A stretch of DNA of 46,858 bases from JARRNO01 sp037384885 (GCA_037384885.1 JARRNO010000012.1:1-46858), one strand, 5' to 3'. Counted from the first letter of the stretch, positions 24,626-33,765 are shown. A program made the numbers and translations. The notes: generated from the sequence alone by a model not told the origin.

Positions 24626-24925
24626 TCAAAAGCCCGGAAGGCCCAAGCCGCCCATCATGCCGCCCATCCTTCCCTGCAGCTCTTCGTCCACCTTGTCCGT
24701 GGCCTCGTTTACCGCGGCGACGACCAGATCTTCGAGCATTTCCTGGTCCAGATCCGTCAGGAGGCCCGGATCCAGCTTGAGTGAGCGCAGGTGCTTGTGA
24801 CCGTCCATGCTGACAGTCACCATGCCGCCTCCCGCCGTGGTTTCCACCACCAGGTTGTCCATTTGCTGCTGGACCTGTTCCTGCATCTTCTGAGCCTGCT
24901 TGAGAAGCTTATTCATGTTCGGCAT
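24626..24925 (-). CDS. ybaB: YbaB/EbfC nucleoid-associated protein
   Basis: This 99-residue protein has the family features: an N-terminal MNKLLKQAQKMQEQVQQ helix, GGGMVTVSMDGHKHLRSL strands and a C-terminal helix ending in a Gly/Met-rich tail. YbaB dimers bind DNA with little sequence preference. The start overlaps the end of dnaX by 17 bases (alternative start three codons later at 24916), indicating translational coupling. Confidence 0.95.
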   Translation of the reverse strand: MPNMNKLLKQAQKMQEQVQQQMDNLVVETTAGGGMVTVSMDGHKHLRSLKLDPGLLTDLDQEMLEDLVVAAVNEATDKVDEELQGRMGGMMGGLGLPGF

Positions 24926-26597
24926 CGTTATCCTCTCCGGCCGAGTCTTCGGAAGCCAGGGGAGTGACCTTTAACACCCGGCCGCCGAGCACTTTTACGA
25001 CGTTGCGTATGGTTTCGTCCTCTTGAACCGGGTCCGGTTCCTGCTCCCGGACTTCCGGTGAAAAGCCGAGGGGCGCTTCGGAGTCGTCCCGTTCGACCAC
25101 AACCCGGCCGGACAGGCCGGCTTCAAGCGCGGCCTTTTTTAGAACGGCGATCCGCTCCGGTCCCGAAAGATAAGTGTGCCCGGTGGCGGAGCCGTTGTGG
25201 CACACGACGTGAAGCACACCTTCTTCGTCCACGAAGATTCTGGCTCCGGTCAAGGCCGGTCGGGCCAGCGCCAGCGCTTCACCTGAAATCCGCCGGAAGT
25301 TCTCAATTCGTTCTGGGGATTCGCCGGCCTGCGGCGCAGGGTCTGCCCGCTCCCTCATCTTTTCAGGGGCCGGAGGGGATTGGACGGGCGGTTCCGCTGC
25401 GCGGTCTGCTTCCCGAGGCCTGGGCGGAGACGAGGCTCCGGACGGAGCGGGAGGCGCGCCGGCGCCGGCGTCTGGATCACCGCCCAAAAGAACTTCCAGA
25501 GGAACGATCCTTGGGAGACAGGCGGCCTTGACGAGTTGAAGCTCGAAGAGGGCCTGCGGGTCCGGCGCGCTCCGGATCTTCTGTTGCGTGCCGGCCAGGA
25601 GATCCATGAGCCGCATGAGTTCTTCCGGACTGAAGCGCGAGGCCTGGGCGCGGTAACGTTCAGCGGTTTCGGCGGGCTCGTCTCCCCCTCCGGAGACTCC
25701 CGGGGCCAAACGCTCCCGGAGAAGCCGGCGGACATGGTTCCCCAGATCGAAGAGGAACCTTTTCAGGTCCTGGCCCTTGTCGAAGAGCTCATCAATGCGG
25801 TTCAGGACGGCCGGGACATCTTCATCGGCGAGGGTGTCGCAGAAGGCGAAAAGGCTTTCACGGCCGGCGGCCCCGAGGACATCCGAAGCCAGTTCCTCCG
25901 TGATCTCTCCCCCCGAATAGGCCAGGAGGCGGTCCAGCAGGGTGAGGCTGTCCCGGACCGAGCCCTCGCCGCAGTGGGCCACAAGGTCTCGCGCCGCCGG
26001 TTCGAGTGTAATGCCCTCCTCGTCCGCCACCTTCTGAAGGTAGCGGGACACCAGGGCGGGCGGTACCCGCCGGAACTGAAAGTGCTGCGCCCGGCTGTGA
26101 ATGGTTTCGGGGATCTTGTCCGGCTCGGTGGTGGCCAGAAGGAACACGACGTGCGAAGGCGGCTCTTCGAGCGTTTTCAGAAGGGCGTTGAAGGCCGGCT
26201 TGGACAGCATGTGTACTTCGTCGATCAGGAAAACGCGGAACCGGTCTCTCGCTGGAGAATAGCGAGCCACCTGCGTCAGGTCCCTCGCCTCCTCGGCTTT
26301 CGTGTGGGTCGCACCGTCGATTTCCAGAACGTCCATGGAAGTGCTCAAGGCAATCTCTTTGCACGACGGACATTCCAGGCACGGGTCAGCCGTAACGCCC
26401 CTGGCGCAGTTGAGTCCCTTGGCGAAAATTCTTGCGGCCGTTGTTTTGCCCACGCCCCTGATACCGGAAAAGATATAAGCGGGGTGGATTTTTCCTGTGG
26501 CGAGTGCGTTTTTCAGTGTCCGGACGAGAACGTCCTGTCCGATGATCTGATCGAAAGTGAGAGGACGGTATTTTCTCGCAAGCGCCAAGTGAGCCAT
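24909..26597 (-). CDS. dnaX: DNA polymerase III subunits gamma and tau
   Basis: The start at 26597 gives a 562-residue clamp-loader ATPase beginning MAHLALARKYRP, as the family does; an upstream extension is not supported. It has Walker A GIRGVGKTT (45-53), zinc cysteines C64, C73, C76 and C79, Walker B LIDEVHML, and the sensor-2 SVRDSLTLLDR. A Pro/Ala-rich linker (about 370-430) leads to a C-terminal tau-like region. DnaX loads the sliding clamp and organises the replisome. I see no obvious slippery A-run for programmed frameshifting. It lies directly downstream of the 4.5S RNA gene. Confidence 0.96.
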   Translation of the reverse strand: MAHLALARKYRPLTFDQIIGQDVLVRTLKNALATGKIHPAYIFSGIRGVGKTTAARIFAKGLNCARGVTADPCLECPSCKEIALSTSMDVLEIDGATHTKAEEARDLTQVARYSPARDRFRVFLIDEVHMLSKPAFNALLKTLEEPPSHVVFLLATTEPDKIPETIHSRAQHFQFRRVPPALVSRYLQKVADEEGITLEPAARDLVAHCGEGSVRDSLTLLDRLLAYSGGEITEELASDVLGAAGRESLFAFCDTLADEDVPAVLNRIDELFDKGQDLKRFLFDLGNHVRRLLRERLAPGVSGGGDEPAETAERYRAQASRFSPEELMRLMDLLAGTQQKIRSAPDPQALFELQLVKAACLPRIVPLEVLLGGDPDAGAGAPPAPSGASSPPRPREADRAAEPPVQSPPAPEKMRERADPAPQAGESPERIENFRRISGEALALARPALTGARIFVDEEGVLHVVCHNGSATGHTYLSGPERIAVLKKAALEAGLSGRVVVERDDSEAPLGFSPEVREQEPDPVQEDETIRNVVKVLGGRVLKVTPLASEDSAGEDNDAEHE

Positions 26598-26697
26598 CGG
26601 GTTCGAACTCCCCCTGTAGCAACCGTCGCCGCGCGGATCCGCAGGCATGCCCGGCTGGACAGGATGATCCGGCGCAAGCCGCCCCAAAAATAAGGAT

Positions 26698-26797
26698 GGG
26701 GTTCAAGTGACCTGCGGCACACATGCTTGCTGCTTACCGTTGCTCCCTTCCGGGCCTGGCGGGGTTCGCAGGGCACGTTGCACAGGGCTCAAACCCC
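26698..26797 (-). ncRNA. ffs: 4.5S signal recognition particle RNA
   Basis: The minus strand holds the conserved SRP domain IV (GCCAGGCCCGGAAGGGAGCA), which binds Ffh. The 5' end GGGGTTTGAG pairs over ten positions (including wobbles) with the 3' end CTTGAACCCC, giving the long hairpin of the small bacterial form, about 100 nt. Placement upstream of dnaX is common. Confidence 0.93.
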
Positions 26798-26833
26798 ACA
26801 AATCGGAAAGGACAAGCCTCGCCGAAGAACGCC

Positions 26834-26861
26834 AGTATAACATTCCCCGCCCGAAGGTGAA
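26834..26861 (-). promoter_or_regulatory. Possible promoter for 4.5S RNA and the dnaX operon
   Basis: On the minus strand TATACT (26834-26839) is preceded, after 16 bases, by a weak TTCACC. It would start transcription about 30 bases upstream of the mature RNA 5' end, which fits the known need to process the 4.5S precursor. Confidence 0.4.
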
Positions 26862-26924
26862 CAGAGCGGAAAGGCGGGACAGGTCCCCGGGCGCCCCTTG
26901 CCTACGCTTCGGGGAGGGTTGCTA

Positions 26925-26930
26925 TATAAT
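26925..26930 (+). promoter_or_regulatory. Consensus -10 element directly before the 26937 gene
   Basis: A perfect TATAAT ends 6 bases before the ATG at 26937. Transcription would start at or next to the A of the ATG, giving a leaderless message, unless the second ATG at 26940 is used with AGGA as a ribosome site. No strong -35 was found at 16-18 bases. Confidence 0.5.
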
Positions 26931-26936
26931 AGGAAC

Positions 26937-27398
26937 ATGATGAAGAGTCTCGCATGGGGTCTTGTCGCGATCGCTCTCGCCTCGGTCAGCCTTCCCGGTT
27001 CTGCTCAGGCGGATTCGTCCGGACAGACCGGGCGGACCTCCTCCGCCGAGACCGAAATCCCTTCCTCGGAAGCCATGGCCTGGGACCGGGATTTCGATCT
27101 GCTTCTCGAACTTTCGAAGGTTCCGACGGCGGGCCAGCTCAAATTGCAGGCGCGATTGGACGCGCTGGAAAAGAAGCGCCGGGATCTGCTGGCGCAGAAG
27201 CAGGACCTGGAGGGGAGACTGAAGGCGTTACAGGGCACCTACAGCCTGACCATGCTTCTCAACGAGATGGCGCGGGAAGGCCTGGCGAATCCCAACGAGG
27301 TGCAGTCCGACCTGAAGGCGAAGCTGCGGCGGACCGAAAACGAACTTTCCGACGTTGAAACCGCCCTTAAGAAACTTCGCGATCAGGTGGGCGGCTGA
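26937..27398 (+). CDS. Small exported coiled-coil protein
   Basis: The product is 153 residues. It has a Sec signal peptide (SLAWGLVAIALASVSLPGSAQA), a short Ser/Glu-rich linker, and then heptad-rich helices (KLQARLDALEKKRRDLLAQK, and a second near the C-terminus, RTENELSDVETALKKLRDQ), pointing to a periplasmic coiled coil. I do not recognise a family. A sigma-54 response regulator starts one base after its stop, so the two are probably co-transcribed. Confidence 0.72.
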   Translation: MMKSLAWGLVAIALASVSLPGSAQADSSGQTGRTSSAETEIPSSEAMAWDRDFDLLLELSKVPTAGQLKLQARLDALEKKRRDLLAQKQDLEGRLKALQGTYSLTMLLNEMAREGLANPNEVQSDLKAKLRRTENELSDVETALKKLRDQVGG

Positions 27399-27399
27399 G

Positions 27400-28755
27400 A
27401 TGCGCATTTTCCTCGCGGAAGACCGGGCAAGCCTCCGCCATGTGCTTGCGGAGTCGTTTGAGCGGGAAAATTTTAGCGTGGTTCAAGCGGCGGACGGCCG
27501 GCAGGCGATGGAGCGGGTCGAGGAAGGCGGGTACGATCTCGCCGTTTTCGACCTCAAAATGCCCGTCTACTCGGGTCTTGAATTGCTGGGCGCCTCCCGT
27601 GCCCGATGGCCGACCGTCCCCGTGATTGTCCTGACGGCTTACGGCTCGGTGGAAACCGCCGTGGAGGCCATGAAGAACGGGGCTTATGACTTCATCAGCA
27701 AGCCCGTGGACATGGATCACCTGCTCATTCTGGTTCGCCGGGCGCTCGAAGCCGACCGTCTCGAGCGCGTGGAAGCGGCGCTTCGAGACGATTTGGCGCG
27801 GCTTCCCGCCTTTCAGAGCATCGTGGGCGTGAGCGGTCCTCTCCGCCGTGCGCAGGAGGAGGCGGGACGTGTGGCGAATACGGACGCTGCGGTGCTTCTT
27901 CTGGGAGAAACCGGTGTGGGAAAGGAGCTTTTCGCCCGGGCCATCCATCAGGCGAGCACCAGGATGGGAAGTGCCTTCGTCGCCGTAAACTGCGCCGCGA
28001 TTCCCGCGGGACTCCTTGAAAACGAGTTGTTCGGCCATGAAAAGGGGGCCTTTACGGGCGCCCATGAGGCCCGCATGGGCAAGTTCGAGCTGGCTCATCG
28101 GGGCACGCTCTTTCTGGATGAAATCGGAGAAATGCATCCGGATCTGCAGGCCAAGCTCCTGCGAGTCCTGGAGGACGGCACTTTTCTTAGAATCGGCGGA
28201 CTGCGTCCGGTCAGGGTCGATGTGCGCATGATTTGCGCCACAAACCGGAATCTCGAGGAGATGGTAAAAACAGGAGATTTCCGCCCCGATCTGTTCTACC
28301 GCATCAGCAGCTTTCCAATCCAGATCCCGCCCCTCAGGGACCGGCCGGAGGATATCCCGGAGTTGACGGATCATATCCTCGTCAACCTGAGGCGGGAGCT
28401 TGGCAAGCCGAACCTGGCAATCGAGCCGGACGCCCTTAGCTGGCTTCGCTCGCAGCCTTGGCCCGGCAATGTCCGTGAACTCATGAACCGTCTCGAGCGC
28501 GGCGCCATCCTTGCTTCCGAAGACGGCCGGATCGCCCTGGACGACCTCAAGGGGAGAGCCGTGCTCCCATCCAACGAAGCTCTTCCCCAAGCCCTCTTCA
28601 CGGAGACTGATCCAGAAAGGTGGAGCCAGGTGGAGGAATCATGGCGAATCCGGGAGGTGTTGAGACGCTGCGGCGGCGACAGCCGGCGCGCAGCCCGCGT
28701 TCTCGGTCTTCCGGTGGAAAAGGTCAAGGCCGGGGCGGGTGATATGGAACCCTGA
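27400..28755 (+). CDS. NtrC-family sigma-54-dependent response regulator
   Basis: This is a 451-residue regulator with three parts. A receiver domain (about 1-115) has phospho-acceptor Asp51 in VFDLKMP, Thr79 in VLTAYG and Lys101 in SKPVD. An AAA+ domain (about 140-375) has Walker A GETGVGKE, the sigma-54-contacting GAFTGA (216-221) and Walker B TLFLDEIGEM. A Fis-like C-terminal region (REVLRRCGGDSRRAARVLGL) is truncated just after its first helices, ending in GAGDMEP, so DNA binding may be weak. No partner histidine kinase is adjacent. The likely trigger is a kinase elsewhere in the genome. It may share a transcript with the small exported protein just upstream. Confidence 0.9.
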   Translation: MRIFLAEDRASLRHVLAESFERENFSVVQAADGRQAMERVEEGGYDLAVFDLKMPVYSGLELLGASRARWPTVPVIVLTAYGSVETAVEAMKNGAYDFISKPVDMDHLLILVRRALEADRLERVEAALRDDLARLPAFQSIVGVSGPLRRAQEEAGRVANTDAAVLLLGETGVGKELFARAIHQASTRMGSAFVAVNCAAIPAGLLENELFGHEKGAFTGAHEARMGKFELAHRGTLFLDEIGEMHPDLQAKLLRVLEDGTFLRIGGLRPVRVDVRMICATNRNLEEMVKTGDFRPDLFYRISSFPIQIPPLRDRPEDIPELTDHILVNLRRELGKPNLAIEPDALSWLRSQPWPGNVRELMNRLERGAILASEDGRIALDDLKGRAVLPSNEALPQALFTETDPERWSQVEESWRIREVLRRCGGDSRRAARVLGLPVEKVKAGAGDMEP

Positions 28756-28831
28756 CCGACCTTGTTACTGGAACAAAGTTGCGCCATCTAACGTATTGTG
28801 GTAGGGTGGCCTGCCGAGAAGGGAGATTGAG

Positions 28832-30622
28832 ATGTCGTATCCGCCTGAAAATTATCAGAATCAGCCCCGGAGGCATCGCTGGGGCCTTTGGATCCTGATT
28901 GCGGTTGTTGCGATCGTCATCATCGGAGCGCTCCTCGTCATGGCCGGAGTGGCGGCCATGCTTAAGGGCAGCGCGCCGGTCGTCAGGCCGGATTCGACCC
29001 TCGTCCTCCAGCTCGACCGTCCCATCGTCGAGCCCCCGCCGGATCCGATCGCCACGCAGCTTTTCGGCGCTAAGATGTACCAGATGCTCAACCTCCACCA
29101 GGCCATCCGCAGGGCGGCGAAGGACAGCCGCATCAAGAGCCTGCTGATCGAACCCGGAATGGCGCCCATGGGCTTCGGACAGATGGAGCAACTCCGCTCC
29201 GACATCGAATTTTTCAAGAAAAGCGGTAAGCCGGTGTACGCCTATTTCGAGGCTACGGGAAATTCCGGTTACTACCTGGCCAGCACGGCGAATAAGATCG
29301 TGGCTCCCCCGACGGCGAACCTGATGATCACGGGGCTCTACGCCGAGGTTCCCTTTCTGAGGGGCGCCTTCGATAAATTCCACATCCAGCCGCAGTTCTA
29401 CCACATCGGTAAGTACAAGTCGTACTCCGACATGTTCATGCGCAAGGACATGTCGGATGCTCAGCGGGAGGCCATGAACGCCATTCTCGACAGCCTGTAC
29501 GCCCAGTTGAAGAGCGGAATTGCAGCAGGGCGGAACCTCCCGGAAAAGGTCGTCGAAGACGACATCAACAAAGGGTTTCTTTTTGGCAAAGACCTCAAGG
29601 CCCGGGGGCTGGTGGATGAGATCGGCTATTTCGACAGCGTGCGCAGCCAGCTCGGCAAGGTCAACGGAACTCCCGGGGATTGGCGCTACGCGACCATGTC
29701 GGACTACGAACAAGACCATCGGGCCGGCCTGGCCTCCGGCGCGAAAAGCACCATCGGCGTCGTTATCGCGAGCGGCGATATCGTTTCGGGCGAAGGCGAC
29801 GGCGTCAAGAAAAGCACCATCGGCTCGGACACGGTCATCCGCTGGCTCAAGAAGATGGGACGAGACCGCAGCGTCAAGGCCGTGGTCTTGCGCGTCAACA
29901 GCCCGGGCGGCTCGGCGCTTGCCTCGGACATGATGTGGCACGAAGTCCGTCTGCTGAAGCAGAAGAAGCCCGTGATCGTTTCAATGGGCGACGTGGCGGC
30001 GTCCGGAGGATACTACCTGTCCATGGGCGCCGACGCCATCGTGGCGGAGCCGGGGACCATTACCGGTTCCATCGGCGTGGTGACGGGAAAAATCGTGATT
30101 AAAGGAATCTGGGACTGGCTCGGGGTGAATCACGTGGTGATGACGCGTGGAAAGAACGCGAACCTTTTCTCCACGGTGCAGACCTTTTCTCCCGAGCAGG
30201 AGGAGTTGATCCAGAAGGAGATGCATCAGTTCTACGATACGTTCGTCAGCAAGGCCGCCGAGGGGCGGCATATGACGTTCGATCAGGTGGACAAGATCGG
30301 CCGGGGCCGCGTCTGGACGGGTGAACAAGCCCTTAAGAACGGGCTCGTCGACAAGCTCGGCGGCATCCAGACGGCTATCGACCTGGCAAAGCAGAAGGCC
30401 GGCATCCCGGCCTCGCAGCCGGTCCGGCTGAAGGTCTACCCGCAAACCAAAACACTCATTGAGGCTTTTTTAAACAGCAGCAAGGATGACATCGACGCGG
30501 CCTGGGCGAGGGCCAACGTTCCGCCCGCTATGCGGCAGGCCCTCCAGGAATACCAGGCGCTGAAGCCTCTCGAAACGGAACCTTATGAGGCCATCATGCT
30601 GGAGAGAGTGAAGCTCCAGTAA
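28832..30622 (+). CDS. sppA: Signal peptide peptidase SppA, 67-kDa type
   Basis: This 596-residue membrane-anchored serine protease has an N-terminal transmembrane helix (about 17-45) and two tandem ClpP-like domains. The catalytic Lys lies in GKYKSYSDMF (about 194-196), and the nucleophile Ser391 in GDVAASGGYY. This two-domain length matches the E. coli-type enzyme, which degrades signal peptides released by signal peptidase. The gene is intact. Confidence 0.94.
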   Translation: MSYPPENYQNQPRRHRWGLWILIAVVAIVIIGALLVMAGVAAMLKGSAPVVRPDSTLVLQLDRPIVEPPPDPIATQLFGAKMYQMLNLHQAIRRAAKDSRIKSLLIEPGMAPMGFGQMEQLRSDIEFFKKSGKPVYAYFEATGNSGYYLASTANKIVAPPTANLMITGLYAEVPFLRGAFDKFHIQPQFYHIGKYKSYSDMFMRKDMSDAQREAMNAILDSLYAQLKSGIAAGRNLPEKVVEDDINKGFLFGKDLKARGLVDEIGYFDSVRSQLGKVNGTPGDWRYATMSDYEQDHRAGLASGAKSTIGVVIASGDIVSGEGDGVKKSTIGSDTVIRWLKKMGRDRSVKAVVLRVNSPGGSALASDMMWHEVRLLKQKKPVIVSMGDVAASGGYYLSMGADAIVAEPGTITGSIGVVTGKIVIKGIWDWLGVNHVVMTRGKNANLFSTVQTFSPEQEELIQKEMHQFYDTFVSKAAEGRHMTFDQVDKIGRGRVWTGEQALKNGLVDKLGGIQTAIDLAKQKAGIPASQPVRLKVYPQTKTLIEAFLNSSKDDIDAAWARANVPPAMRQALQEYQALKPLETEPYEAIMLERVKLQ

Positions 30623-30705
30623 AAAAATCCCACGGCAAAGACAGGTTGACTTCCGGGCTGGAAGTCCGTATATTCCCTGTGAGAACCCGGGAAGGAGATG
30701 GAACA

Positions 30706-31335
30706 TTGATACGTAAAGCGTTTGTGGGCGGCTTGATCCTTGGCGCCCTCCTCACCGTCAATTTCTGGAGCCATTCCTGGCTTCGGCCCGGAAAGACGGT
30801 ATCAGAAGAATCCGCCGCGGCGGCGCAGGGCGTGAACCTGCACAAGACCGTGGCGGTTATGCTCGAGCGCACCCTTCACAAATCGGGCCAGCGGTGGTCC
30901 GATTCGCAGTTCAAGGCCACGGCGGACGCCATCGCAGCGTGCAGCGCAAAATATCATTATCCGCCGGAGCTGATTCTGGGGTTGATCCAGGTGGAAAGCT
31001 CCATGGACATCACCGCGCACTCCTCGGCTGGGGCCCTCGGCCTGACTCAGGTCCTGCCGAGCACGGCGAGGGAAGTGGCCCGGCAGCTCAAACTCCCCTA
31101 TACAACCCCGTCCGATCTCTACAAGCCTGGCTTGAATATCCGGATCGGGATCGCGTATCTCTCCAGCCTCGAGAATCAGATGGGGTCACTCTCCATGGCG
31201 CTTGCCGGGTACAATATGGGGGCCAACGCCGTCCTCGCACGTGTCAAGGTCTCCGGGAGTGTCCCGAGACAGGTCTACTATGACGCCGTATTTCGCAACA
31301 CCCAGCTTCTCGCCAGCTACACCCCTCCGAAATAG
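30706..31335 (+). CDS. Lytic transglycosylase (SLT domain)
   Basis: I prefer the TTG start at 30706, eight bases after AAGGAG, giving 209 residues. The upstream reading from 30646 has no ribosome site. An N-terminal anchor or signal (AFVGGLILGALLTVNFWS) is followed by a lysozyme-like SLT domain: LILGLIQVESSMD supplies the catalytic Glu, then GALGLTQVLPSTA, NIRIGIAYLSSL and ALAGYNMGANAV. It cleaves peptidoglycan with formation of 1,6-anhydromuramic ends. It is similar to MltC/Slt-type enzymes, but the subclass is not certain. Confidence 0.9.
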   Translation: MIRKAFVGGLILGALLTVNFWSHSWLRPGKTVSEESAAAAQGVNLHKTVAVMLERTLHKSGQRWSDSQFKATADAIAACSAKYHYPPELILGLIQVESSMDITAHSSAGALGLTQVLPSTAREVARQLKLPYTTPSDLYKPGLNIRIGIAYLSSLENQMGSLSMALAGYNMGANAVLARVKVSGSVPRQVYYDAVFRNTQLLASYTPPK

Positions 31336-31690
31336 GACACAAGCCCTGCTACAACCTACGGAAACAGACTCCTTCCCAGGGATCGCCCTGTGCGGTCCCG
31401 GGGGGGATAAACGGCCCGGCGCAGGCGGGGTTTCGCCATTTCGTCCCAGATCGAAGCAGCCGTATGTTTGCCGGCGCGACAACGGAAATCCCGTCATACG
31501 GCGTGCGCAAGTAGCTGGCTTCGCGGCCCCACTGACCCCCAACCGCCTGAAGGCCGGCTTTCAAGGGAAAGGGGCCTTCTAGGATCAAAAGCCCCAGTCT
31601 CTCCCTGTGTGGCCGCGCGGGGACTGGTCAAAATCACCGGCGCGGGGTAAGTTGTTCTTAGCAGGCTGATAGACTCAGGGGGAGGATCGA
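31336..31690. other. 355-base structured intergenic region
   Basis: No supported gene. It contains several inverted repeats, the best being GCCGTATG and CATACGGC (about 31460-31502, 28-base loop), AAGGCC and GGCCTT near 31550-31580, and CCAGTC and GACTGG near 31597-31627. A long minus-strand ORF (31349-31588) has no ribosome site or known domain. A structured RNA or degenerate element is possible. Confidence 0.45.
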
Positions 31691-31930
31691 ATGGAAGGAA
31701 CCACTACTACCTTCGAGGACCGTATCAAAGAAGTGATTGAGCGGATCCGGCCGGCGCTGCAAATGGACGGGGGAGACATCGAAATTATTGAAATAGAGGA
31801 ACCCAACCTCAAGGTGCGGCTGACTGGGGCGTGCCACGGGTGTCCGAGCGCCGCCTACACTTTGTACCAAGGCGTTTATGCCGAACTCAAGCGCTCCATT
31901 CCGGAGTTCGGAACTCTTATTCCAGTTTAG
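31691..31930 (+). CDS. Nfu-type iron-sulfur scaffold protein (NifU C-terminal domain)
   Basis: This 79-residue protein matches the C-terminal NifU/Nfu domain: IKEVIERIRPALQMDGGDIE, then LTGACHGCPSAAYTL, which holds the CxxC pair that binds a 4Fe-4S cluster, and a typical short tail. Nfu proteins carry clusters to target enzymes. A GGGGGAGG precedes the ATG. The next gene follows within 6 bases, so the two are likely one transcript. Confidence 0.9.
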   Translation: MEGTTTTFEDRIKEVIERIRPALQMDGGDIEIIEIEEPNLKVRLTGACHGCPSAAYTLYQGVYAELKRSIPEFGTLIPV

Positions 31931-31935
31931 GGGCG

Positions 31936-32511
31936 ATGGGCCTGTCCGGGAAAACACGGCGCGCGCTGCTGAGCCTGGCGCGGGACGCCGTCAAGGCGTA
32001 CTTGCTCGAGGGCCGAAGCCTGACGCCGGGAGAGGACTGCCCGGATATCTGCAGCGAACCGAGGGGCGCCTTCGTGACCTTGCGGGAAGCCGACGGATCA
32101 CTCCGGGGATGCATGGGGCAAATCGCGGCCGTCGAACGTCTGGACTGGAACGTGAGCCGGCTGGCCGTGGTTGCGGCGACCCAGGATCCCAGGTTTCCAC
32201 CTGTCCGGCCCCGGGAGCTACCGCGATTGTCGATTGAGATTTCCGCTATGACGCCGCCGGAACGCCTGTCCTCCGTTGAGGAGATCGAGGTAGGACGTCA
32301 TGGTCTGATTGTCCGGAGAGGTGGGTTTCAGGGGCTCTTGCTGCCGCAGGTGGCGACAGAATACCACTGGGACCGGAAAACCTTCCTGGAACAAACCTGC
32401 CTCAAAGCGGGACTCCCAACAGACGCATGGCGTCAGGAAGGTACAGATCTCTTCTCTTTCAAAGCGGAGGTCTGGGGAGAGGACGAAACTCCGGACGCCT
32501 CCCCGGTTTGA
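31936..32511 (+). CDS. AMMECR1-domain protein
   Basis: The product is 191 residues, starting at the ATG at 31936, 5 bases after nfu. The AMMECR1 domain is clear: GAFVTLREADGSLRGCMGQI (with the LRGCxG signature), DPRFPPVRPRELPRLSIEIS, and GLIVRRGGFQGLLLPQVA. The family is widespread, but its biochemical role is not firmly known; some relatives work with radical-SAM or MEMO-type partners. I see none of these next to it. Confidence 0.92.
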   Translation: MGLSGKTRRALLSLARDAVKAYLLEGRSLTPGEDCPDICSEPRGAFVTLREADGSLRGCMGQIAAVERLDWNVSRLAVVAATQDPRFPPVRPRELPRLSIEISAMTPPERLSSVEEIEVGRHGLIVRRGGFQGLLLPQVATEYHWDRKTFLEQTCLKAGLPTDAWRQEGTDLFSFKAEVWGEDETPDASPV

Positions 32512-32738
32512 TCATATCGGATCATCTTGGCTTCCTTTTGAAACCTTGACCCTCCGCGCGGGGCCGGCCTTAAGATAAAGGCATGACCGCCTTCGATGAA
32601 GAGGCGCGGCTCTGAAGTGTCATCTTGCCGAGGTGAGGGTTCGACGACCGGCACACCCGCCCGGGTATCGGCAAGATACCGGCGGGGGGACGGTGCGGCA
32701 ATGCCGGATCATCCCTGACCCAGCATGAGGAGATGGCC

Positions 32739-33734
32739 ATGGAAACTATTCAAATCAAGGGGACGGATCTGAATGTGTCAAGGATCGGACTCGGCACTTG
32801 GGCGATCGGAGGATGGCTCTGGGGAGGCACCGACGAAGGGAAGGCTCTTTTGACGATTGAATCGGCCCTCGACCACGGCATCAATTTTATAGACACGGCT
32901 CCCGTCTACGGCCAGGGCTTTTCGGACGAGCTGGTGGGGAAGGCCGTGGAGCGGTCGGGAAAGAGGAACCGTTTTGTGCTGGCCACCAAGACCGGGCTCG
33001 AGTGGACCGAAAACGGCGCGTCGGTCTTTCGGAACTCCACGCGGGAACGTATCCTGAAGGAGGCGGAGGACTCACTCCGCCGGCTTCGGACCGATGTGAT
33101 CGATCTCTACCAGGTGCACTGGCCCGACGACCGTGTTCCTTTCGAGGAAACCGCCGAGGCCATGTCCCGGCTTTACAGGGACGGGAAAATCAGGGCCGTC
33201 GGAGTCAGCAACTTCTCGCCGTCTCAGATGGAGAGTTTTCGGAAAGCGGCGCCCCTGCATACGGCACAGCCGCCCTATAATCTTTTCGAGCGCGGCATTG
33301 AAAGCGACGTGCTTCCTGATTGCCAGGAAAAAGGCGTGGCCACAGTCATGTACGGAGCGCTCTGCCGGGGGCTGCTGAGCGGTCGAATGGCCAAAGACAC
33401 AACCTTTCCCGGTGACGATCTGCGCTCTTGGGATCCCAAGTTCCAGGCGCCGAGGTTTGAAATGTACCTGGAGGCCGTCGAGAAGCTGGACAGGTTTGCC
33501 CTGGAGCGCTTCGGAAAGCGGGTGATTCACCTGGCGGTCAGGTGGATGCTCGACCGCCCCGGCGTGTCCGTGGCGCTTTGGGGGGCAAGAAATCCAGTCC
33601 AGCTTGGTCCGGTGGATGAGCTTTGGGGCTGGAAGCTCGATTCGAAAGCGATGCGGGAAGTGGATGACATCATTGAAACGTCGGTGACCGATCCCGTCGG
33701 TCCCGAATTCATGGCTCCCCCACACCGGGAATAA
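32739..33734 (+). CDS. Aldo/keto reductase
   Basis: The product is 331 residues with the start at 32739, six bases after GAGGAG. The TIM-barrel AKR signature is complete: GLGTWAIGGWLWGG, FIDTAPVYGQGFSDELVGKA (catalytic Asp and Tyr), LATKTGLEW (Lys), YQVHWPDD (His) and GVSNFSPSQM. This group reduces carbonyls with NADPH. The substrate cannot be deduced from sequence. The gene is intact. Confidence 0.93.
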   Translation: METIQIKGTDLNVSRIGLGTWAIGGWLWGGTDEGKALLTIESALDHGINFIDTAPVYGQGFSDELVGKAVERSGKRNRFVLATKTGLEWTENGASVFRNSTRERILKEAEDSLRRLRTDVIDLYQVHWPDDRVPFEETAEAMSRLYRDGKIRAVGVSNFSPSQMESFRKAAPLHTAQPPYNLFERGIESDVLPDCQEKGVATVMYGALCRGLLSGRMAKDTTFPGDDLRSWDPKFQAPRFEMYLEAVEKLDRFALERFGKRVIHLAVRWMLDRPGVSVALWGARNPVQLGPVDELWGWKLDSKAMREVDDIIETSVTDPVGPEFMAPPHRE

Positions 33735-33765
33735 TCTGCACGAGCGTCGAGGTTCCGGCTATCCC

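Noticed and set aside
27400..28755. recent truncation of the sigma-54 regulator
   Set aside because: The C-terminus is short after the first Fis-like helices, but the reading frame is clean and no homology continues downstream, so I cannot call it broken.
31349..31588. 79-codon minus-strand ORF in the 31.4-kb gap
   Set aside because: No ribosome site and no domain that I can name; the region is better described as structured non-coding DNA.
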